Below are positions 8,436-17,300 of a stretch of 39,026 nucleotides of DNA, one piece after another. The DNA is from Ilumatobacteraceae bacterium (GTDB lineage: Bacteria > Actinomycetota > Acidimicrobiia > Acidimicrobiales > Ilumatobacteraceae), in assembly GCA_025463425.1 (NCBI GenBank), contig JAOBWQ010000020.1, positions 1 through 39,026 on the forward strand, written 5' to 3'. Positions within the stretch are counted from its first letter, which is position 1; the number at the start of each line of letters is the position of its first letter. Position numbers and translations under genes: made by a program. Under the pieces are notes generated by a model. That model was not told the DNA's origin, made no database searches, and saw only the letters and a list, made by a program, of their open reading frames with translations.

Positions 8436-9637
8436 GGGCAGAACTGCGTTCCCAGCCGATCATCGCCGGGATCATCGCCGCGCTCGTCGGGTTCGCGAGC
8501 TCGTTCACGGTCGTCCTGGCCGGGCTCCGCGCGGTCGGCGCCTCCGACACGCAAGCCGCGTCCGGCCTGCTCGTCCTGTCGATCCTGATGGGCTGCGTCG
8601 GCATCTTCTCCAGCTGGCGGACGAAGATGCCCATCGCCGCCGCGTGGTCCACGCCCGGGGCAGCGCTGATGGTGTCCGGCGGCATGGTCCACGGCGGCTA
8701 CCGCGCCGCGCTCGGCGCGTTCGTCCTCGCCGGGCTGCTGACGGTGATCGCCGGCGTCTGGAAGCCGCTGTCGCGTGGGATCAGCGCGATCCCCGGGCCG
8801 CTCGCGAGCGCGCTGCTGGCCGGCGTGTTGCTGCCCGTGTGCCTCGCCCCGGCGAAGTCGGTGGTCGAGCAGCCGCGCCTCACGATCCCCGTCGTCATCG
8901 CCTGGCTGCTGCTCTTGCGGTTCGCTCGGCGTTGGGCGGTTCCCGGTGCGCTCGTCGCCGCCGTGGTGTCCGTCGCGTTCGGATCGCACGCCGCGTTCGG
9001 CAGCCTCTCGCGCATCTGGCCGCGGCTCACGCTGAACGCACCGGCGTTCGACGTCCGCACGCTCATCGGGCTCGGTGTGCCGTTGTTCATCGTGACGATG
9101 GCGTCGCAGAACGTCGCCGGGATGGCGGTGCTGCGCTCGTTCGGGTACCGGCCCGACCTCGGTCCGCTGATGGTGTCGACCGGTGTCGCGACCGCTGTCG
9201 GGGCCCCGTTCGGGGTGCACGGCGTGAACCTCGCCGCGCTGACCGCAGCGATGGTCGCCGGGCCCGACGCGGACCCCGAGCCGGACAAGCGATGGATCGC
9301 CGCAGCGTCGTCCGGCGCGTCGTACATCGTGCTCGGGCTGTTCGCCGCGCTGGCCACCGCTGCGGTCGCGGTGGCGCCCGCGGTCCTCGTGACAGCAGTC
9401 GCCGGACTCGCTCTGCTCGGCGCGCTCGCGGGCGCGCTGCATGCGGCGATGGCGGATCACGCGCTGCGCGACGCGGCCGTGGTCACGCTCGTCGTCAGCG
9501 CATCCGGCGCAACGGCCTTCGGCATCAGCAGCCCGTTCTGGGGGCTCTCCGCCGGCCTGATCGTCCACGGCCTGGCGCGGTTCCGCGCCGCACCGGCCGT
9601 CTCCACAACATCCACCACCGGCGAAGGGACATCGTGA
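8432..9637 (+). CDS. BenE-family benzoate/H+ symporter-like transporter
   Basis: This 401-residue polytopic membrane protein has about 12 helices. Features of the BenE family include the N-terminal GFASSFTVVLAGLRAVGAS, the segment MPIAAAWSTPGAAL (a conserved AAWSTPGAA-type motif) and PFGVHGVNLAALTAA. BenE members are annotated as benzoate:proton symporters, but many sit with XRE-cupin regulators and no aromatic catabolic genes, as here, so the true substrate is open. The ATG at 8432 overlaps the regulator stop by four bases, and the stop shares one base with the next ATG. Confidence 0.87.
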   Translation: MRAELRSQPIIAGIIAALVGFASSFTVVLAGLRAVGASDTQAASGLLVLSILMGCVGIFSSWRTKMPIAAAWSTPGAALMVSGGMVHGGYRAALGAFVLAGLLTVIAGVWKPLSRGISAIPGPLASALLAGVLLPVCLAPAKSVVEQPRLTIPVVIAWLLLLRFARRWAVPGALVAAVVSVAFGSHAAFGSLSRIWPRLTLNAPAFDVRTLIGLGVPLFIVTMASQNVAGMAVLRSFGYRPDLGPLMVSTGVATAVGAPFGVHGVNLAALTAAMVAGPDADPEPDKRWIAAASSGASYIVLGLFAALATAAVAVAPAVLVTAVAGLALLGALAGALHAAMADHALRDAAVVTLVVSASGATAFGISSPFWGLSAGLIVHGLARFRAAPAVSTTSTTGEGTS

Positions 9638-10554
9638 TGCCGACACCCGACATGCCACGCCTCAGGCACATCACGATCGACTGCGCTGATCCGTACACGC
9701 TGTCGCGGTTCTGGGCGAAGGCGCTCGGCTTCGCCGACGACCCCGAGGATCTGCCCCAGGTGACCGACCGCGAGGTCGGCCTCCTCGACCCGTTGGCGCG
9801 GCACCCGATGCTGCTGTTCATCGCGGTGCCCGAGCCGAAGGCGGTCAAGAACCGGATCCACCTCGACATCCAGCCGGTGGACACGCGCGATGCCACCGTC
9901 GCGACGTTGCTCGGCCACGGAGCGACGCTCGTCGACGATCAACGCCTGCCAGACGGGCGCGGTTGGGTGGTGCTGGCCGATCCGGAGGGCAACGAGTTCT
10001 GCGTCGAACGATCGGAGGCCGAGCGTGGCCAGCCGGTGGGGGGACAGATGCCGGACGAGGACTTCCCGCCGGGGATCTTCGTCGCCGACGAGCTGGAGCT
10101 GCTCTCGACCATGCTCGAGTGGTACCGGGCAGCCGTGCTGCGCAAGGTTGCCGACCTGTCGTTGCGCACGGCGCGGACATCTCCGGTGCGCACCGGCACC
10201 ACGCTGGCAGGCGTGCTCAAGCACCTCGCGGGTGTGGAGGATGCCTGGTTCGACGGGCGCTTCGCCGGCTCACCGGAACCCGAGCCCTGGGCCTCCATGC
10301 CGCCCGACGATCGCGAGTGGGACTTCACCAGCGCCCTCGACGACTCGCTCGAAGACCTGGTCGAGCTCTATCGCACGTCGTGCGCGCGATCGCGTCGGGC
10401 TGCTGCCGACCACGGGCTCGACGACCTGTCCGCCAACGCGCGCCGGCCGTTCAACCTGCGCTTCGCCTACCTGCACCTGATCGAGGAGACTGCCCGGCAC
10501 CTCGGCCACATGGACATCCTGCGCGAGTACCTCGACGGCACGACGGGGGAGTGA
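9637..10554 (+). CDS. Glyoxalase-like (VOC) / DinB-DUF664 fusion protein
   Basis: Two domains occupy 305 residues. Residues about 5-125 form a VOC/glyoxalase-like domain (LRHITIDCADPYTLSRFW, then RIHLDIQPVD and VVLADPEGNEFCVE). Residues about 140-300 form a DinB/DUF664 four-helix bundle with the His pattern expected for a metal site (LKHLAGVEDAWFDGRF; HLIEETARHLGHMDILREY). DinB-like bundles include metal-dependent thiol transferases, for instance with mycothiol or bacillithiol. The ribosome site AAGGG (9624-9628) supports ATG 9637; GTG 9634 is an alternative. Coupling to BenE suggests an enzyme acting on the imported or a toxic compound, but no substrate can be given. Confidence 0.85.
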   Translation: MPTPDMPRLRHITIDCADPYTLSRFWAKALGFADDPEDLPQVTDREVGLLDPLARHPMLLFIAVPEPKAVKNRIHLDIQPVDTRDATVATLLGHGATLVDDQRLPDGRGWVVLADPEGNEFCVERSEAERGQPVGGQMPDEDFPPGIFVADELELLSTMLEWYRAAVLRKVADLSLRTARTSPVRTGTTLAGVLKHLAGVEDAWFDGRFAGSPEPEPWASMPPDDREWDFTSALDDSLEDLVELYRTSCARSRRAAADHGLDDLSANARRPFNLRFAYLHLIEETARHLGHMDILREYLDGTTGE

Positions 10555-10558
10555 CCGC

Positions 10559-11188
10559 TCAGCCGGCGATCGCGGCGTCGACCAGCGTCTCGGCCACCGC
10601 GCGGGCTGCCCCAGCGATGCTCGGATTGCGGTCCATCTTCGCCCCGACGATCGCGCCGTCGTAGAGGAGCGTCAGCTGCTCGGCGAGCTGCTTCGGGTCC
10701 TTGGCCCCGGCGTCGGTGGCGAGCCCGACGATGAGCGCACGCAGCCACCCGCGGTACTCGTCGGACACGACGGCGATGGTGCTGCCCGGGTGGGATTCGG
10801 CGCTGGCGTTGAGGAACGCACACCCTCGGAAGGTCCGGTCGGCGAAGAGATCGTCGAGCGCTTCATAGAGCGCGAGCAGCTTGTCGCGGGGTGAGTCGTA
10901 CAGCGCCAGCTTGGCCGTGATCCGTGCTTCGCGGGCGAGGTGGCGGCGATGCAGGTACGCCCTGATCAGCTCGTCCTTGCTGCCGAAGACGCTGTACAGG
11001 GTCGCCTTGGCGACTCCGGCGCGCTCGATGATCCGGTCGATGCCGACCGACAGGACGCCGTCTTCGTAGAAGAGCTCGTCGGCGGCGTCGAGCAGTCGAT
11101 CGCGCGCCGTGCGCTGCCCGGAGACGTGTCCGGCGTCAAGCGTCGATGAAGACCCGGCCGCAAGCGTCGAGGGAGATTTCGTTGGCAT
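10559..11188 (-). CDS. TetR-family repressor
   Basis: This 209-residue regulator has a TetR HTH at about residues 28-75 (ARDRLLDAADELFYEDGV, VSVGIDRIIERAGVAKATLY, FGSKDELI). The C-terminal ligand domain includes FLNASAESHPGS, typical of the AcrR-like subgroup. The ORF-track start at 11296 runs through the operators and is rejected; ATG 11188 begins MPTKSPST. A -35 TTGACT (11224-11219) and -10 TATCGT (11201-11196) with 17-bp spacing place +1 on or next to the ATG, so the message is probably leaderless. It is divergent from an MFS exporter, the classic repressor/efflux-pump layout, so a drug-like or toxic ligand is likely. Confidence 0.92.
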   Translation of the reverse strand: MPTKSPSTLAAGSSSTLDAGHVSGQRTARDRLLDAADELFYEDGVLSVGIDRIIERAGVAKATLYSVFGSKDELIRAYLHRRHLAREARITAKLALYDSPRDKLLALYEALDDLFADRTFRGCAFLNASAESHPGSTIAVVSDEYRGWLRALIVGLATDAGAKDPKQLAEQLTLLYDGAIVGAKMDRNPSIAGAARAVAETLVDAAIAG

Positions 11189-11192
11189 GGGG

Positions 11193-11224
11193 TTGACGAT
11201 ACAGACAGGTCTGTCTAGAGTCAA
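11193..11224. promoter_or_regulatory. Overlapping divergent promoters with TetR operator O1 in both spacers
   Basis: On the plus strand TTGACG (11193-11198), 17 bp, TAGAGT (11216-11221) reads toward the MFS gene. On the minus strand TTGACT (11224-11219), 17 bp, TATCGT (11201-11196) reads toward tetR. The inverted repeat AGACAG-GT-CTGTCT (11203-11216) sits in the shared spacer, so one bound TetR dimer would block both promoters. Confidence 0.8.
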
Positions 11225-11234
11225 CGGCAACGAC

Positions 11235-11250
11235 CAGACAGACCTGTCTG
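11235..11250. promoter_or_regulatory. TetR operator O2
   Basis: CAGACAG-AC-CTGTCTG is a perfect 7-bp-arm inverted repeat, a near copy of O1 with centres 33 bp apart (about three helical turns). It lies just downstream of the predicted transcription start of the MFS gene, so it would add a second block on the exporter but not on tetR. Confidence 0.8.
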
Positions 11251-11271
11251 TTCTCTGACTCGGAGGCCGCG

Positions 11272-12537
11272 ATGAGCAGCACCACCCTCGACACACAGTT
11301 GGCGCCGCCGACCTTCGGCTCGTTCCCCTCGGCGCGGCGGACGTGGTCGCTGCGCACCAGCTTCTTCGCCGTCGCCGCCACGCAGACGCTGCTGCTGGCG
11401 GCGAGCAACTTCCCCACCCCGCTGTTCCCCGTGTACGCCCGCCACTACGGCTTCGGGTCGGGCACGGTGACGCTCCTCTTCGGTGTGTACGTCCTCGCCC
11501 TCATCCCGTCGATGTTGACGCTCGGCCGACTCACCGATCGCCTCGGGCGCCGGCCCGTGTTGGCGACCGGCATCGCACTCACCGCGATCAGCTCGCTCGC
11601 GTTCGCCTCGGCCCGCAGCGTCGGCTGGCTGTTCGCCGGTGAGATCATCTACGGCATCGCGGGTGGCATGGTGATGTCGGCGGCATCGGTGGCCATCCGT
11701 GAGCTCCACCCGAAGCAGAGCTCCGATGGTGGCGCCTTGGCCGCGACGCTGGCTGCGGCGATCGGTCTGGCGCTCGGACCGCTCGTCAGCGGTGTGCTCG
11801 CCACCGTGACGCCGTGGCCGACCGTGTCGCCGTACGTGCTCGACATCGTCGTCGCCGCGATCCTGTTCGTCGTCTTGCTGCGCATCCCCGAGACCAAGCC
11901 GGTGCACGGCTCCGCGGCGTTCGTCACCAAGCGGGTCCCGCTGCTGCACGTCCCGTCGGAGATCCGGCCGATGTTCCTCGCCACGGCGCTGGCCGCCGCG
12001 ACCGGCTGGATGGCGACGGGCTGGGTGTTCGGCCTGTCACCCTCGTTCCTGCACACCGAGCTCGGCGTGCACATCACCCAGCCGATCGTGGCCGGGCTGT
12101 TCGCCGCGCTGATGGTGGCCTCGAACGGTGCGTCCCAGCTGGCGTTCCGCAGGCGGCACTCCTCAGGTGCGCTGCACACCGCCCTCGTCGTGCTCGTCTC
12201 GGGCATGGCGCTGATGGTCGGTTCGACGCTGGTCGACTCGCTGACCGTTGCCCTGGTCGGCTCCGTCGTCACCGGGCTCGGATCCGGCCTCGTGCAGATG
12301 AGCACGATGGCCACGATCTTGCGGATCGCGCCGGCACACGCACGGGGCGGCGTGATGTCGGCGTTCCTGTCCGTCTGCTACCTGGCCCTGAGCCTGCCGG
12401 TGGTGATCGCCGGCGTCGTCGCCGATCGCCTCGGCCTCGGCGTCGTCTCCGCCTGGTACGTCGTCGCCTTCGCCGTGCTGGTGGCGAGTGCGATGGTCGC
12501 CGCGCGCCGTGCTGTGCGGATGGCCATGGTGTCCTGA
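11272..12537 (+). CDS. MFS efflux transporter
   Basis: This 421-residue protein has about 12 hydrophobic helices. The MFS motif A is present between helices 2 and 3 (LGRLTDRLGRRPVL), with NFPTPLFPVYARHYGF in helix 1 and an arginine/alanine-rich end. CGGAGG (11261-11266) is a good ribosome site for the ATG. The gene is divergent from a TetR repressor and carries two TetR operators, so inducible drug or metabolite efflux is the likely role. The substrate cannot be read from sequence. Confidence 0.9.
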   Translation: MSSTTLDTQLAPPTFGSFPSARRTWSLRTSFFAVAATQTLLLAASNFPTPLFPVYARHYGFGSGTVTLLFGVYVLALIPSMLTLGRLTDRLGRRPVLATGIALTAISSLAFASARSVGWLFAGEIIYGIAGGMVMSAASVAIRELHPKQSSDGGALAATLAAAIGLALGPLVSGVLATVTPWPTVSPYVLDIVVAAILFVVLLRIPETKPVHGSAAFVTKRVPLLHVPSEIRPMFLATALAAATGWMATGWVFGLSPSFLHTELGVHITQPIVAGLFAALMVASNGASQLAFRRRHSSGALHTALVVLVSGMALMVGSTLVDSLTVALVGSVVTGLGSGLVQMSTMATILRIAPAHARGGVMSAFLSVCYLALSLPVVIAGVVADRLGLGVVSAWYVVAFAVLVASAMVAARRAVRMAMVS

Positions 12538-12557
12538 GCTCAAGCTCCCCAGTCCGA

Positions 12558-13436
12558 TCAGCCAGCGCGGAGCGCGTCGATCAACCGACGGTGGCGGTCG
12601 ACGGCGTTCTTGAGGACGAGAATTTCGCTGCGGTGGACGAGCGACGGGAAGCGAAGTGGCAGGGCGCGCACGCCCGGGCAACCGTCGACGACCCGGCCAG
12701 GGAGCACGGCGAGGCCGTGACCGTTAGCGATCAACGCGAGCATCGTCGCCAAGTCCGTGCCGTCGTAGGTGATGGTCGGCTCGCCGGCAGGACCGCCCTG
12801 CCATCCCGGCAGATCGGCACGCGGTGCGGACAGGGATGGAGCGTCGATCCACTGCGCGTCGACGAGGGCAGCGAGGTCCACCGAAGCACCACGCAGCGGA
12901 TGGTCGGTCGGCAGCGCGACGGCGACGGGCTCCTCGTCGAGCGAGAACGACGCCAGCAGGCCCGCGTCGGTCAACGCCAGAGGATTGCCGGGCGCGACGA
13001 CGCCGTCGATGAGCGCGACATCAGCGCGACCGCTGGCCACCGCCGACACCGCACCGGCGCCGTCGACGCTCGACACCGCGATCTGCAGCCGTGGCGTCGC
13101 GATGCGCGTGCTCCGCAACGCGCTGGCCAGTCGGGCGATCGGCGCGAGCGGCGTGCACGCGACGACGAGGCGGGTCGGCTGCTGCTCCACGCGAGTCAGC
13201 TCACTGCGCGCGACATCGAGGCGGAGCAGGATGTGATCGGCGTGCTCGAGGAGGCGGCGGCCTGCGGGAGTGAGGCGCACCGGGCGGCGATGCAGGAGGG
13301 ACTGGCCGACGGACTGCTCCAACGCGGCGACGTGCTGGGACACCGCGGACTGGGTGTAGCCGAGGTCGGTCGCCGCCTGGGTGAACGAACCCGTGCGCGC
13401 GACGGCGGCGAACGACCGGAGGTCGCGGAGGTCCAT
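12558..13436 (-). CDS. LysR-family transcriptional regulator
   Basis: This 292-residue protein has the LysR HTH at residues about 2-60 (MDLRDLRSFAAVARTGSFTQA, LGYTQSAVSQHVAALEQSVG) and a periplasmic-binding-type effector domain (DVALIDG, ALPTDHPLRG, GHGLAVLPGRVVDG). ATG 13436 is chosen because LysR proteins start a few residues before this motif; the ORF-track start at 13643 lies inside the divergent gene. An upstream ATG at 13472 is possible. It is divergent from a GATase-like gene 74 bp away, its most likely target along with itself. Confidence 0.9.
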   Translation of the reverse strand: MDLRDLRSFAAVARTGSFTQAATDLGYTQSAVSQHVAALEQSVGQSLLHRRPVRLTPAGRRLLEHADHILLRLDVARSELTRVEQQPTRLVVACTPLAPIARLASALRSTRIATPRLQIAVSSVDGAGAVSAVASGRADVALIDGVVAPGNPLALTDAGLLASFSLDEEPVAVALPTDHPLRGASVDLAALVDAQWIDAPSLSAPRADLPGWQGGPAGEPTITYDGTDLATMLALIANGHGLAVLPGRVVDGCPGVRALPLRFPSLVHRSEILVLKNAVDRHRRLIDALRAG

Positions 13437-13510
13437 GACATCAGCATTGCCGATCTCGGGATCACCGATCATTGTTGGACGTACTGATGGGGAGAGCGCA
13501 CGATCATCGG

Positions 13511-14308
13511 ATGAACGCACCGACCGACTTGTCCGCTCCGCCTCGCCTCGCCCTCGTCGGCGATCGATCGTCCACCGTGCGCGCCCATGAGCGGATCCCG
13601 ACCATCGTCGCGGCCCTGGGCGGCGGCGTCGATGGCGCCCCACTCGAACCGATCGACACCTATTGGCTGCACAGCACGTCGATCGACGAGGAGACCGATC
13701 TCGCCGGCTTCGACGGGATCTGGGTGATCCCCGGGAGTCCGTATGAGCACACGGCCGGCGTGCTGCACGCGGTGACGACCGCCCGCGAGCGTGGCATCCC
13801 GTTCCTCGGCACCTGTGGTGGCTTCCAGCACATGCTGCTCGAGTTCGCGCGCAACGTCGCCGGGCTCACAGCGGTGGAGCATGGTGAGACCGACCCACAT
13901 GCCGAGGAACTGCTCCTCGTCGCGCTCGAGTGCTCGTTGCTCGGCGAGGAGGCGGACATCACCGTCGCGCCTGGCACGCGAGCAGCAGCGATCATGGGCG
14001 CCGGAGACCGGACGGAGCGGTACTTCTGCAGGTTCGGTCTCAACGATGCGTACCTTCCTGCGCTCGAGGCACACGGACTCGTCGTCAGCGGCCGCGACCC
14101 GAATGGCGAGGCGCGGATCGCTGAACTACCGACCCATCCGTTCTTCCTCGGCACGCTGTTCCAGCCGGAGCTCGCCTCCGACTCGACGTGGGTGCATCCG
14201 ATCCTGCGCGCGTTCGGTTCGGCGGTACGCAACCACGCCGGCAGCGGCCAGTCAGGGATCGGGACTGGGATGGGGATGGGGATGGTAAATGCTTGGACGT
14301 CCAACTAA
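13511..14308 (+). CDS. CTP-synthase-related class I glutamine amidotransferase-like protein
   Basis: This stand-alone GATase-like domain of 265 residues starts PPRLALVGDRS and contains GIWVIPGSPY and the nucleophile elbow GTCGGFQH (Cys102). Such proteins are known as CTP synthase C-terminal-region-related proteins and lack the synthetase half. The catalytic HPE of canonical class I enzymes appears as Gln219-Pro-Glu (LFQPELAS), so the His of the triad is not in its usual place; I believe FQPE recurs in this family, which would imply altered chemistry. ATG 13511 is preferred to the in-frame 13472. The C-terminal tail (GIGTGMGMGM) is encoded by a G-tract repeat. Confidence 0.82.
   Translation: MNAPTDLSAPPRLALVGDRSSTVRAHERIPTIVAALGGGVDGAPLEPIDTYWLHSTSIDEETDLAGFDGIWVIPGSPYEHTAGVLHAVTTARERGIPFLGTCGGFQHMLLEFARNVAGLTAVEHGETDPHAEELLLVALECSLLGEEADITVAPGTRAAAIMGAGDRTERYFCRFGLNDAYLPALEAHGLVVSGRDPNGEARIAELPTHPFFLGTLFQPELASDSTWVHPILRAFGSAVRNHAGSGQSGIGTGMGMGMVNAWTSN
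14255..14281 (+). repeat. G-tract repeat, potential G-quadruplex, at the GATase 3' end
   Basis: Five runs of three or four G (14255-57, 14261-63, 14267-69, 14272-75, 14278-81) are separated by 2-3 bases and include a GGGGAT tandem repeat. They encode the Gly/Met tail of the GATase-like protein and end 36 bp before the mutase ATG. The spacing satisfies the usual G-quadruplex rule on the coding strand and in mRNA. Confidence 0.6.
14293..14304. promoter_or_regulatory. 12-bp perfect palindrome before the acyl-CoA mutase
   Basis: TTGGACGTCCAA is a perfect palindrome 13 bp upstream of the mutase ATG, within the last codons of the GATase gene. Its position suits an operator controlling icmF. No regulator in the window can be assigned to it. 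Confidence 0.5.
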
Positions 14309-14317
14309 TGTGAGCCC

Positions 14318-17300
14318 ATGACGAGTCCCGGGAACCTGTACAGGCCGATCCATCCGGTTCGCTTCGTGACGGCGGCCAGCCTCTTCGACGGGCACGACGC
14401 GTCGATCAACATCATGCGCCGGATCCTGCAGGCCCAGGGCGCCGAGGTGATCCACCTCGGTCACAACCGCTCGGTCGACGAGATCGTCCGTGCGGCGGTG
14501 CAGGAAGACGTGCACGCGCTGGCGATCAGCTCGTACCAGGGCGGCCACGTCGAGTACTTCTCCTACCTGCTCGATCGGCTCCGCGACGAAGGCCGCAGCG
14601 ATGTGCGGATCTATGGCGGTGGCGGTGGCGTGATCGTCGCCGAGGAGATCGAGCTGTTGCAGTCGCGCGGCGTGGCGCGCATCTTCTCGCCGCACGACGG
14701 TCAGCGGATGGGGCTGGCGGAGATGGTCAACACGATGATCCGCGAATCGGATCGGTCGCTCGACCTCCCTCACCCGACCGAGCCCGGCGCAACCATCGAG
14801 GATCTCCTCGGTGGGTCCGAGCGAGCGCTGGCCCGCATCATCACCGTGCTCGAGTCCGGTGCCGCTCCGGAGGCCCTGCTCGCTGCGATCGCGAGCGCGG
14901 CAGGGAAGCGGATCGTGCCCGTGCTCGGCATCACCGGCACCGGTGGCTCGGGCAAGTCGTCGCTGACCGACGAGCTGCTCCGCCGGTTCCGGCTCGCGCA
15001 GGGCGACAAGCTCAAGATCGCGGTCATCGCGGTCGACCCGACCCGACGCCGTGGTGGCGGCGCCCTCCTCGGCGACCGGATCCGGATGAACGCGATCGAC
15101 AGCCCGAGCATCTTCTTCCGCTCGCTGGCAACGCGCGCCGCTGGCGCCGAGGTGCCCGAGTGCCTGGACGTGGTGATCGCCGCCGCCAAGGCCTGGGGCG
15201 CCGATCTCGTGGTGGTCGAGACGCCGGGGATCGGGCAGGGGGACGCGGCGATCGTGCCGCACGTCGACGTGCCGATGTACGTGATGACGCCCGAGTTCGG
15301 CGCGGCGTCACAGCTGGAGAAGATCGACATGCTCGACTTCGCCGAGGTGATCGTGATCAACAAGTTCGAGCGCCGCGGCGCGGAGGACGCGCTGCGCGAT
15401 GTGCGCCGCCAGTACGCCCGCAACCGCGAGCTGTTCGACGTGGCCCAGGCCACGCTGCCGGTGTTCGGGACGATCGCGTCGCGCTTCAACGACGACGGTG
15501 TCACCGCGCTGCACCGCCATCTGGTGACGTTGTTGGCCGCGCGCGGGCTGCCCACAGAGGGTCCGGCGGACGACACCGCCGTCCGCACATCGACCAACCC
15601 CGGCGTGATCGTGCCGCCCGCCCGGCAGCGGTACCTGGCCGACATCTCCGAGACCGTGCGCAGCTACCACGCGCGAACTGTCGCTCAGGCCGAGGTCGCG
15701 CAGCGTCAACAGCAGCTCGACGCGACGGCACAGCTGCTCGAGGACCGTGGTCTCGACGTCGCAGCCGCTGATGTCGTCGGGCTCGCCCTGGACAACCGCG
15801 CCCACCTCGACCGCGACGTCGAGGCGCTGCTGGAGGCGTGGCCGCAACGTCGCGCGGAGCTGGCCGGCCCTGACCGCGCTGTGCGTGAGTCACTGTCCGG
15901 CACCCTGGTGCCGAAGCTGTCGCTGCCTCGCTTCGACGACCACGGCGCGCTCGTCCGCTGGCTGCGCAGCGAGAACCTGCCCGGGCACTTCCCGTACACA
16001 GCCGGCGTGTTCCCGTTCAAGCGCGAGGGCGAGGACCCGGCGCGCATGTTCGCGGGCGAAGGTGGTCCGGCACGCACCAACCGCCGGTTCAAGCTGCTGT
16101 CCGAGGGCCAGCCGGCGACCCGTCTCTCGACCGCGTTCGACTCGGTCACGCTGTACGGCTTCGACCCCGCCGAACGCCCCGACATCTACGGCAAGGTGGG
16201 CAACTCGGGCGTCTCGATCGCGACCCTCGATGACATGAAGGTGCTGTTCGACGGGTTCGATCTCTGCAGCGCGACGACGTCGGTCTCGATGACCATCAAT
16301 GGGCCGGCACCGACGATCCTCGCGATGTTCGTGTGCACCGCGATCGACCAGCAGCTCGCCGCGTTCGCGGCCGAGCACGGACGCGAGGCGGACGCGTCCG
16401 AAGCTGCCGAGGTGCGCGCTCGCACGCTGCGCACCGTGCGCGGCACGGTGCAGGCCGACATCCTCAAGGAGGACCAGGGCCAGAACACGTGCATCTTCTC
16501 GACCGAGTTCAGCCTCGGCGTGATGGCCGACATCGCGCAGTGGTTCGTCGAGCACGACGTCCGCAACTTCTACTCCGTGTCGATCTCCGGCTACCACATC
16601 GCCGAGGCCGGCGCGAACCCGATCAGCCAGCTCGCCTTCACGCTGTCGAACGGGTTCACCTACGTCGAGTCCTATCTCGCTCGCGGCATGGACGTCGACG
16701 ACTTCGCGCCGAACCTGAGCTTCTTCTTCTCCAACGGGATGGATCCGGAGTACACGGTGCTCGGTCGGGTCGCGCGGCGGATCTGGGCGATCGCGATGCG
16801 CGACCGGTACGGCGCGAGCGACCGCTCGCAGAAGCTGAAGTACCACGTGCAGACGAGCGGGCGCTCGCTGCACGCCCAGGAGATGGCGTTCAACGACATC
16901 CGCACCACGCTGCAGGCGCTGTGCGCGATCTACGACAACGCGAACAGCCTGCACACCAACGCCTACGACGAAGCCGTCACGACGCCGACGAACGAGTCCG
17001 TGCGTCGCGCGCTAGCGATCCAGATGGTGATCAACCGCGAGTGGGGTCTGGCGATGAACGAGAACCCGCTGCAGGGCAGCTTCATCGTCGAGGAACTGAC
17101 CGAGATGGTCGAGGCCGCGGTGCTGGCAGAGCTGGACCGGATCTCCGAGCGCGGTGGCGTGCTGGGCGCGATGGAGACCGGCTACCAGCGTGGGCGGATC
17201 CAGGACGAGTCGATGGTCTACGAGCAGCGCAAGCACGACGGCACGCTGCCGATCATCGGCGTCAACACGTTCCTCGACCCGCACGGTTCCCGTGAGGCGT

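Noticed and set aside
8321-9658. 445-residue minus ORF opposite the BenE-like gene
   Set aside because: Low-complexity Arg/Glu/Gly composition typical of antisense GC-rich frames.
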